Assembly: GCA_964549785.1 (NCBI GenBank)
Contig: CAZJXA010000176.1
Coordinates: 1 to 7,046 of the forward strand
DNA length: 7,046 nt
Reading direction: 5' to 3'
Source of the DNA: JBEIUO01 sp964549785
Lineage (GTDB): Bacteria; Planctomycetota; Phycisphaerae; Phycisphaerales; UBA1924
The notes under the pieces are model-generated. The model did no database searches and was not told the origin of the DNA. It saw nothing but the letters and a program-made list of their open reading frames with translations. The position numbers were made by a program, and so were the translations under genes. Every line of letters begins with the position of its first letter. Position 1 is the stretch's first letter. Positions 1 through 4,955 of this stretch are shown here, piece by piece.

Positions 1-52
1 GAGTGACAGCCTTCCAAGCTGTACGTCGAGGGTTCGAATCCCTTCGCCCGCT
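1..52 (+). tRNA. tRNA-Gly(TCC), 3' part
   Basis: This is the 3' part of a glycine tRNA; its 5' part lies before the window. The anticodon stem pairs ACAGC (6-10) with GCTGT (18-22) around the loop CTTCCAA (11-17), which puts the anticodon TCC at 13-15. A five-base variable region (23-27) follows. The T stem GAGGG (28-32) pairs with CCCTT (40-44), with one G-T wobble, around the loop TTCGAAT. The 3' acceptor strand CGCCCGC spans 45-51 with discriminator T at 52. CCA is not encoded. The visible D-arm tail (1-5) is too short to check. The acceptor strand cannot be paired because its partner is outside the window. The 3' half of this tRNA has a degraded copy at 3648-3683. Confidence 0.95.
10..45 (+). 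repeat. tRNA 3' segment, possible attL core
   Basis: This stretch runs from the anticodon loop through the T arm of the tRNA. It matches 3648-3683 in direct orientation at 29 of 36 positions without gaps, counted by eye. Identical blocks include CCTTCCAA, TACGTCG, GGG, TCGA and CTTC. Integrases that target tRNA genes often cross over in the anticodon loop, leaving a duplicated segment from there to the tRNA 3' end; this copy has exactly those limits. The intact copy is the one that completes the tRNA. Calling it an attachment site is inference. Confidence 0.5.
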
Positions 53-91
53 TTGACGGAAACATTGATGAGAGCTCGACTTACAGCTCCC

Positions 92-108
92 CTCTCCGCG
101 TCGGAGAG
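92..108 (+). terminator. Hairpin downstream of the tRNA, weak terminator candidate
   Basis: CTCTCCG (92-98) and CGGAGAG (102-108) form a perfect 7-bp stem around a 3-base loop, 40 bases after the tRNA 3' end. The position suits termination or 3' processing of the tRNA transcript. No U-rich run follows, so it does not meet the usual intrinsic terminator pattern. Confidence 0.3.
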
Positions 109-294
109 TGCAGCGGAATTGGCCACCAAGCCGGTAATTACCGGCGGGAGGTTCCGACGCACTCGAAGAAGACCGACCCTGTTTTCATCCGTGTTTCCTG
201 ATGCCTTGAGGCATGAACGGCGTCGGTCGGCGGCCGGGAACTCATCCGCTGCAAACGTCCCGCCAGAGTAGCCGCCTCCTATTGCGGCATTCGA

Positions 295-314
295 CGCGAG
301 CGAGACAGCTCGCG
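295..314. other. GC-rich inverted repeat
   Basis: CGCGAGC (295-301) and GCTCGCG (308-314) form a perfect 7-bp stem with a 6-base loop. A second inverted repeat, CAGGCC/GGCCTG, follows at 322-344. Together they could fold into two adjacent hairpins in RNA. One such stem is not surprising by chance in DNA this rich in GC, so function is uncertain. Confidence 0.35.
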
Positions 315-483
315 GGACGATCAGGCCTCGTGACCGGCGGCCTGCCCACACCGTCGCGGGTCGTCAGGAGCCAGGAAAGCGCCGAGCCCGCGAGTTGGAG
401 ACCTGAGCCATGTTCGAACGGCGGACGAGGGAACGAGAGCAATCGATTGACGCTGACAGACCTGCAGGGCGGGGGAGAGGAGC

Positions 484-1365
484 ATGAACGATGCTCTCCG
501 GTCGCACTGGCCGGAATACCTTATCGAGGCCGCATTGCTCGGGGTGTTCATGGTCGCGGCGTGCGCGGCGGTCGTGATCTTCCAGCATCCGGCCTCCCCC
601 GTCGCCCGCGTCTTCAGGTTCCCGCACCGTCGGCGCATCCTTATCGGCATCCTCATGGGGCTGACGGCCATCGCCCTGATCTACTCCCCGTGGGGTCAGC
701 GATCAGGGGCGCACCTGAACCCCGGCATCACGCTCATGTTCCTGGTCCTCGGAAAAGTTCAGCCTTGGGACGCGGCATTCTACGTGCTGGCCCAGTTTGT
801 GGGTGGATTCCTCGGAGTCCGCCTTGCGGCGGCCGTCCTCGGGATGCATGTCGCCCATGAGACGGTGAACTACGCCGCGACGCTCCCCGGCAGGCGCGGG
901 GTGCGGATCGCCTGGCTCGCCGAGTTCATCATCGCCTTTGGAATGATGTCCATGGTGCTCCTCTCGATCAATCACGCGGCGACAGCGCCCTACACCGGCG
1001 TGTTCGCTGGCCTTCTTGTCGCGGCGTACATCGCGATCGAGGCTCCCGTCTCCGGCATGAGCATGAACCCGGCCCGAACGCTCGGCAGCCGCGTCACTCC
1101 TGCTCATCCCTCGAACGGCCGCCATCGGCGGCACCGTCGCGCTGGGAGTCATCACCGGAGCGATCGTGAGCCACCTCACCCGTCTGGGCATCGTCGTCAT
1201 GGACGACGGGGGACTCCTCTTCGGCCTCGCTCTCGTGGTCTTTGTCTGCTCCGCGATCGTCGCGTTCATCAGGCTCGCAGACATCCCCATCGTCGGCGCT
1301 CGTCTCTCCGTTGCCGTCTCATCCGCCGCAGCACGGGCCCAGCGATCCGTCGGCCGCTCCGGTAA
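484..1365 (+). pseudogene. Aquaporin (MIP family), C-terminally disrupted
   Basis: MIP channels carry water or small neutral solutes across the inner membrane. About 202 residues match the family. The first half-helix box is SGAHLNPG (residues 74-81, NPG instead of the usual NPA), and the second is SGMSMNPART (190-199), followed by LGS. Hydrophobic helices lie near residues 11-33, 53-68, 95-120, 141-162 and 168-186. A GGGGGAG ribosome binding site at 471-477 supports the ATG at 484. After LGS (about base 1089) the family should continue with TM6, in the form SAxPAxxWTAxWIYFxAPP as I recall it. Instead this frame runs on as about 91 Arg/His-rich residues that look like out-of-frame translation. 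Frame +2 meanwhile shows a different membrane protein. The gene therefore lacks TM6 and is probably non-functional. A simple sequencing frameshift would not explain the change of protein family. Confidence 0.85.
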
Positions 1366-1375
1366 TCACACCTAA
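1082..1375 (+). pseudogene. DoxX-like membrane protein, C-terminal fragment
   Basis: The frame one base over from the aquaporin reads SAAASLLLIPRTAAIGG, then ALGVITGAIVSHLTRLGI, then MDDGGLLFGLALVVFVCSAIVAF and IPIVG before a TAA at 1373-1375. Two hydrophobic helices are separated by a SHLTRLGIVV loop. The PRTAAIG..TGAIVSHL and DGGLLFGLALVVFVCS signatures resemble the last two helices of DoxX-like proteins, which usually have four. The first half is missing and no in-frame start with a ribosome site precedes it; the GTG at 1166 is internal. It ends 8 bases before the next gene, and the AAAGG ribosome site of that gene starts inside this stop codon, which is an operon-like arrangement. The family call is from memory of the motif. 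The alternative is the unusual end of an aquaporin, which I consider less likely because two helices are present where one is expected. Confidence 0.6.
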
Positions 1376-1383
1376 AGGCCATC

Positions 1384-3441
1384 ATGACCCGCATCGCCCC
1401 GACACGTCCTGTTTCCCCGGCGCCTGCGGCCGGTCCCTCTGCGGAAGCTCAGCGCCTCGCCGAGACCGATGCCGGAAAAGCCGCCTGGCGCCGTTGGGGC
1501 CCGTACCTCTCCGAGCGGCAGTGGGGAACTGTCCGCGAGGACTACTCGCCCAAGGACGGGTTCCACGAGCGGGTCATACACGATCGATCCGAGTGCGTCA
1601 GCGCCGAGCATCGCGGCACCAAGGCCGCGGCGTGGTACACACTCGAAATTCCTGCCGGCCAGTCCGTCACCCTGCGACTCCGGCTCACCGACTCCGCTGC
1701 TCCCGCCGCCACGGCCGTTGCTGACTTTGATCAGGTTGTCGCCGATCGCGTCCGCGAGGCCGACGAGTTCTATCTCTCGCACGGCCACGATCGCCTGGCT
1801 CCTGCGGAACGCCTCATCGCGCGGCAATCCTCGGCGGGCCTGCTCTGGAGCAAGCAGTTCTACCACTACGACGTCGCCCCCTGGCTCGACGGCGATCCAG
1901 CCCAACCCCGCCCGCCGGCCTCGCGTAAGGACGGGCGAAACGCGGATTGGCGTCACCTCAACAATCGCGACATCATCTCCATGCCCGACAAGTGGGAGTA
2001 CCCGTGGTACGCTGCATGGGACCTGGCCTTCCAGATGCTCCCGATGGCCCAGATCGATCCGCAGTTCGCCAAAGACCAGCTCGTGCTCTTCCTGCGCGAG
2101 TGGTACATGCACCCCAACGGGCAACTCCCCGCGTATGAGTTCGCGTTCGGCGATGTCAACCCGCCGGTGCACGCCTGGGCCTGCTGGCGCGTCTACAAGA
2201 TGACCGGTAAGCGCGGCCAGCGCGATCGCGCCTTCCTCGCCCGCTGCTTCCAGAAACTCCTTCTCAACTTCAACTGGTGGGTCAACCGCAAGGACCCCAC
2301 CGGCAAAAACCTCTTTTCAGGCGGGTTCCTCGGCCTTGACAACATCGGCGTCTTCGACCGCTCACGTCCGCTCCCAACCGGCGGCCGTCTTGAGCAGGCC
2401 GACGGCACCGCGTGGATGGCGTTCTACTGCGGCACCATGCTCTCGATGGCCCTCGAACTCGCGGGCGGCGAGGAGGGCATGCGCGACCTTGCTTACGAGG
2501 ACATGGCGACCAAGTTCTTCGAGCACTTCATCGCCATCACCGACTCGATCAACACGCTGGGCGGCAACGGTCTTTGGGACGAGCAAGACGGCTTTTACTA
2601 CGACCAGATTCGTCTGCCGGAGATGGGAACCCGGGCGATCCCGCTGCGGGTCCGCTCGCTTGTCGGGATGGTTCCGCTGCTGGCCGTCGAGCTGCTGGAG
2701 AACGAGGTCATTGATCGCCTCCCGGATTTCAAGAGGCGGATGCAGTGGTTCCTCGACCATCGCAGCGACCTCCCCTGGTTTCAGACCTGCAGCTGCGCTC
2801 ATGGCGGTGCGGGCAAACGCCACCGGATGCTGGCGATCCCCACACGGGAGCGATTAGAGCGCCTCGTCGGCTACCTCATGGACGACAAGGAGTTTCTTTC
2901 GCCCTACGGAGTCCGCTCAGTCTCCAAATGTCATGAACAGCATCCCTATATCTTTCACACGGAAGGGCAAGAGCACCGCGTTGATTACGTCCCCGGCGAG
3001 TCCACCAGCGCACTCTTTGGCGGCAACTCCAACTGGCGAGGGCCCATCTGGTTCCCGCTCAACTTCCTTCTCATCGAAGCCCTGGAGCGTTACCATCACT
3101 TCTACGGTGACGACCTCACCATCGAATCGCCCAAAGGATCGGGCAAGCACATCACGCTCGCCCAAGCCGCGGACGAGATTCGATCCCGTCTTTGCCGCCT
3201 CTTCCAGCGTGATCCGTCCGGTCGTCGCCCATGCCACGGCGAGGATGCTCGCTTTGCCCAGGATCCGCACTGGAACACCCAAGACTTGGCCGCGGCCCGC
3301 TCCGCGGGTTTGGGTGAGCCGGAGGTCGCGGAGGTTGTCGCCCATGTCGCCCTGAACATCTTCACCGACTACTTCAACCGATTGGCCGCTACCGAAATTG
3401 ACTTCCCGAAGGTTGAAGTCGGAGGTAGCCAAACGCGGTGA
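1384..3441 (+). CDS. GH63-type glucosidase with internal deletion and foreign C-terminus
   Basis: Residues 28-55 (WRRWGPYLSERQWGTVREDYS) and 57-630 match the bacterial GH63 / MGH1-like glucosidase family, which hydrolyses alpha-glucosidic bonds using an (alpha/alpha)6 barrel. Clear family segments are LWSKQFYHYDV (154-164), KWEYPWYAAWD (203-213, where Asp213 is the likely general acid), REWYMHPNGQLPAYE (238-252), GGFLGLDNIGVFDRS (313-327), LEQADGTAWM (336-345) and GGNSNWRGPIWFP (546-558). Two things are wrong. At residues 55-57 the N-terminal motif jumps straight to KDGFHERVIHDR, which normally lies some 200-300 residues later, so most of the N-terminal beta domain is missing. After DPHW (630) the expected FYEYFHGDTG segment, which I infer carries the catalytic base, is replaced by an AhpD-like tail. 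Length is 685 residues against roughly 850-900 usual. The ATG at 1384 has AAAGG five bases upstream. The frame is open throughout, but the product is probably inactive. Confidence 0.85.
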   Translation: MTRIAPTRPVSPAPAAGPSAEAQRLAETDAGKAAWRRWGPYLSERQWGTVREDYSPKDGFHERVIHDRSECVSAEHRGTKAAAWYTLEIPAGQSVTLRLRLTDSAAPAATAVADFDQVVADRVREADEFYLSHGHDRLAPAERLIARQSSAGLLWSKQFYHYDVAPWLDGDPAQPRPPASRKDGRNADWRHLNNRDIISMPDKWEYPWYAAWDLAFQMLPMAQIDPQFAKDQLVLFLREWYMHPNGQLPAYEFAFGDVNPPVHAWACWRVYKMTGKRGQRDRAFLARCFQKLLLNFNWWVNRKDPTGKNLFSGGFLGLDNIGVFDRSRPLPTGGRLEQADGTAWMAFYCGTMLSMALELAGGEEGMRDLAYEDMATKFFEHFIAITDSINTLGGNGLWDEQDGFYYDQIRLPEMGTRAIPLRVRSLVGMVPLLAVELLENEVIDRLPDFKRRMQWFLDHRSDLPWFQTCSCAHGGAGKRHRMLAIPTRERLERLVGYLMDDKEFLSPYGVRSVSKCHEQHPYIFHTEGQEHRVDYVPGESTSALFGGNSNWRGPIWFPLNFLLIEALERYHHFYGDDLTIESPKGSGKHITLAQAADEIRSRLCRLFQRDPSGRRPCHGEDARFAQDPHWNTQDLAAARSAGLGEPEVAEVVAHVALNIFTDYFNRLAATEIDFPKVEVGGSQTR
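3274..3441 (+). pseudogene. AhpD/CMD-like C-terminal fragment fused to the GH63 frame
   Basis: This is the last part of the same open frame (residues 631-685). It reads DLAAARSAGLGEPEVAEVVAHVALNIF, then TDYFNRLAATEIDFPKVE. It resembles the C-terminal helices of AhpD-like / carboxymuconolactone-decarboxylase-family proteins, in which a DLAAxRAAGxSDAEIxEVVAxVALNxFTNYxNxxAxTEIDFP pattern is common. The half carrying the family's catalytic cysteine pair (CxxC) and histidine is absent. Reading frame and codon style continue smoothly from the GH63 part. The stop TGA at 3439-3441 probably is the original stop of the AhpD-like gene. The assignment is from motif memory. Confidence 0.65.
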
Positions 3442-3472
3442 GCGAATCGTGGTTGCGCTGTTCCTGCCATTA

Positions 3473-3491
3473 GGGCCACCTTCGGGAGCCC
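3473..3491 (+). terminator. UUCG-loop hairpin after the GH63 chimera
   Basis: GGGC (3473-3476) pairs with GCCC (3488-3491). Inside it CC pairs with GG around TTCG (3481-3484), giving a C(UUCG)G tetraloop of unusual stability, with a small asymmetric internal loop (CA opposite A). It begins 32 bases after the stop codon at 3441. No T run follows, so termination is plausible but unproven. Confidence 0.35.
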
Positions 3492-3603
3492 GCACCGGCA
3501 CCGGTCATGAACGGTACTACCGGCGGTATCTCGTGTGATTCTTTGCAAGTACTCGATCAGCCTTGCGGACACGCACGGAACACCAAGAGTCCTGACATCA
3601 TCG

Positions 3604-3631
3604 TAAAGCAGAGGCTTTTTGCGCTGCTTTA
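3604..3631. other. 8-bp inverted repeat
   Basis: TAAAGCAG (3604-3611) and CTGCTTTA (3624-3631) form a perfect stem with a 12-base loop containing five Ts. It sits just before the degraded tRNA fragment. It could be a weak bidirectional terminator between the convergent genes or part of an old attachment region; nothing in the sequence decides. Confidence 0.3.
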
Positions 3632-3647
3632 GCGGTGTTTTCCGGCC

Positions 3648-3683
3648 CCTTCCAATCGCTACGTCGCGGGCTCGAGTCGCTTC
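3648..3683 (+). repeat. Degraded tRNA-Gly 3' fragment, possible attR
   Basis: This is a direct, ungapped match to tRNA bases 10-45 at 29 of 36 positions. The similarity begins at the anticodon loop (CCTTCCAA) and fades around the acceptor end, where TCTCGCCGGTGA stands for the tRNA's TTCGCCCGCTTTGA. The substitutions break the anticodon and T stems, so it cannot be a working tRNA. Upstream bases do not match the tRNA 5' part. A displaced tRNA 3' end left by an integrated element, drifting without selection, would look like this. An unrelated tRNA pseudogene is the alternative. Confidence 0.55.
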
Positions 3684-3756
3684 TCGCCGGTGAGCTCCGG
3701 ACCCCGGCGCCATTGCGCTCTCGGGCGCGATCAGGGCTCCTGCACGACAACGTTGA

Positions 3757-4686
3757 TCAGCGGATGCCGGTGTACCAGGGCAACGTGTCGTTTTGATCGA
3801 CCTTGCCGATGGCTTTCAGGTGGCCGTCGCCCCACATCGTGTTGCATCCGGAGCCGTGGCGGAAGTACTCTTTCTGCCAGTCCCGGAAGCGGGAGTCGCC
3901 GTCGTTGACGTCGGGGTTGTACTGATCGAGGTCGTTCAGGGTGTCGCCGTTGGCATCGAGCATGTGCTCGAAGGCGTCCTGGAAGATGATGATCTGGGAG
4001 GGTTGAAAGATGTCGGTGAGGCGGGTGGGGGTGGCGACGACGCGGTTGTAGGCCGGGACGAAGCGGCGACGCCAATAGACCATCGGGGGCTGGTTGGTGG
4101 AGGGATTAAGACGGTCATCGACTCCGTTGAAGCCGTAGGTCTGGTAGTAGTGGTCGGGGCTGAAGTTTGTCCCGTCGGGGTAGGGGTCCATCAATTTCGC
4201 GGAAGGGCAGCGCCACTGCTTCCAGCCGGCGAAAGGGGGGGCGTCGTCGGAGACCCAAGGCATGCGGGCGGTGTACCACGTGGGATCGACGGCAATATCG
4301 AGGTAGGGGTCGTAGATGTTGCCCCAGTAGGCTTCGTCGGGCGGGCCGCCGTCGGAGGTGAAGTTGGGGGAGTACGGGCGGACCATGCGGAGGTTGGCCG
4401 AGGTGTAGGGGCCCGACGGGTTGATGCGGAGGAAGCGGGCGCCGTAGTTGAGGCGCTTGGCGTGGTGCATGTCCTTGAAGTCCGCGGCGTAAGCGTTGAT
4501 CGCCGCGTAAATGGTGCGTTGATTCGCCGCGCACACGATCTGTTTGCCAGTGGCGCGGGCGGAGGCGAGCGAGGGGAGGAGAATCCCGAGCAGGAGCGCG
4601 ATGATCGCTATGACGACCAGCAGTTCGATGAGCGTGAACGCGGGAAAGCGGTTCGGAACAGGGCGGGTCCGAGCGGGGACGGGCAT
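3757..4686 (-). CDS. Prepilin-like protein with H-X9-DG domain (type II secretion/type IV pilin-like)
   Basis: This 309-residue protein has a class III signal. A short basic leader ends in RFPA (13-16), and the mature part starts FTLIE (17-21) with Glu at +5, followed by a hydrophobic helix to about residue 40. Ala rather than Gly precedes the cleavage point. The C-terminus has the H-X9-DG motif (His277, Asp287-Gly288, in HGSGCNTMWGDGHLK), which marks a large prepilin family expanded in planctomycetes. Residues 244-254 (DANGDTLNDLD) look like an acidic calcium-type loop. After peptidase processing it would sit in the inner membrane with its globular part outside. The ATG at 4686 is chosen because GGAG (4696-4693) lies six bases upstream and the leader then has normal length. 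An in-frame ATG 30 codons earlier would give an oversized leader. The individual role of such proteins is unknown; a pseudopilin or a surface-displayed protein is likely. Confidence 0.9.
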   Translation of the reverse strand: MPVPARTRPVPNRFPAFTLIELLVVIAIIALLLGILLPSLASARATGKQIVCAANQRTIYAAINAYAADFKDMHHAKRLNYGARFLRINPSGPYTSANLRMVRPYSPNFTSDGGPPDEAYWGNIYDPYLDIAVDPTWYTARMPWVSDDAPPFAGWKQWRCPSAKLMDPYPDGTNFSPDHYYQTYGFNGVDDRLNPSTNQPPMVYWRRRFVPAYNRVVATPTRLTDIFQPSQIIIFQDAFEHMLDANGDTLNDLDQYNPDVNDGDSRFRDWQKEYFRHGSGCNTMWGDGHLKAIGKVDQNDTLPWYTGIR

Positions 4687-4783
4687 GGAAAACTCCGGGG
4701 CAGGAATGGGAGACGCGTGGGACCGGGAAACTCTACCCGCGCGGGGCCGCAGATTCATTCGTTTGATTGATCGCATGAAACAT

Positions 4784-4812
4784 TTAATACAACTTTCACG
4801 CGATCACAACAA
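4784..4812 (-). promoter_or_regulatory. Candidate promoter for the prepilin-like gene
   Basis: On the minus strand, TTGTTG (4812-4807) and TATTAA (4789-4784) are 17 bases apart, about 100 bases upstream of the start at 4686. Both match sigma-70 boxes only partly. They sit in an AT-rich stretch (about 4755-4830) that stands out in this GC-rich window. The same stretch may serve the divergent gene; on the plus strand TTTAAT (4783-4788) is close to a -10 box, but its spacing to TTGATT (4763-4768) is poor. Confidence 0.3.
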
Positions 4813-4880
4813 ATGAAATCTTAACGAAGACTTTGCGCAGTTCATACTTCGGCAGCACTTGCGCGTGATTCGCCAGAGAT

Positions 4881-4922
4881 AGACTCCTCTCGCCTTATGA
4901 GTCTCCGTCGTGGAGTACTCCA
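4881..4922. promoter_or_regulatory. Two inverted repeats upstream of the secreted repeat protein
   Basis: AGACTC (4881-4886) pairs with GAGTCT (4899-4904) across a 12-base loop. Directly after it comes the perfect palindrome TGGAGTACTCCA (4911-4922). The palindrome ends 33 bases before the GTG start at 4956. They could be an operator for a dimeric regulator or hairpins in the mRNA leader. No regulator gene is in the window to link with them. Confidence 0.35.
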
Positions 4923-4955
4923 GGGGTGCACGTTTAACGACGAGGAGAAGACCGC

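Larger units (their letters stand above)
53..483. other. Non-coding stretch between tRNA and aquaporin remnant
   Basis: I see no credible gene here: the open frames are short and rich in Arg, Ser and Pro, as GC-rich non-coding DNA tends to give. The stretch holds several perfect inverted repeats. They are CTCTCCG/CGGAGAG (92-108, loop 3), the palindrome GCCGGTAATTACCGGC (130-145), ATGCC/GGCAT (201-214, loop 4), CGCGAGC/GCTCGCG (295-314, loop 6) and CAGGCC/GGCCTG (322-344, loop 11). None is followed by a T tract. No integrase remnant was recognised, although this is where one often sits next to a tRNA attachment site. No convincing promoter was found upstream of 484. Confidence 0.6.
53..3692. 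mobile_element. Possible decayed island inserted at tRNA-Gly
   Basis: The segment is bounded on the left by the tRNA 3' end and on the right by a degraded direct copy of the tRNA's anticodon-loop-to-3'-end portion. It contains only disrupted genes (aquaporin, DoxX-like, GH63, AhpD-like), whereas the genes to its right look intact. This fits an old integrated element that has lost its integrase and is being eroded by deletions. No recombinase, relaxase or phage gene is visible, so this is inference from the boundaries and the state of the genes. Confidence 0.4.
3442..3756. other. Intergenic region between convergent genes
   Basis: This region lies between the rightward GH63 chimera and the leftward prepilin-like gene. 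It holds a UUCG-type hairpin (3473-3491), an 8-bp inverted repeat (3604-3631) and a degraded tRNA fragment (3648-3683). The short open frames here have no recognisable motif or ribosome binding site. I see no gene. Confidence 0.6.

Noticed and set aside
396..432. Second possible tRNA fragment around ATGTTCGAACGG
   Set aside because: Only GTTCGAA is shared with the T arm; no stem or flanking similarity, so chance is enough.
213..860. Plus-strand open frame of 215 codons overlapping the aquaporin start
   Set aside because: Arg/Pro/Gly-rich, no ribosome site, and it overlaps the real aquaporin frame with its good ribosome site at 471-477.
1372..2172. Minus-strand open frame of 266 codons opposite the GH63 gene
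   Set aside because: No motif, and the opposite frame is strongly conserved GH63 sequence.
1549..3284. Shared word CCCAAG near two of the gene joins (1549-1554 and 3278-3283), as a recombination signal
   Set aside because: The word is short, occurs elsewhere in the window and is absent at the third join.
3793..4770. Plus-strand open frame of 325 codons opposite the prepilin-like gene
   Set aside because: Val/Gly-rich without recognisable domain; the opposite strand has a clear prepilin signal, H-X9-DG motif and ribosome binding site.
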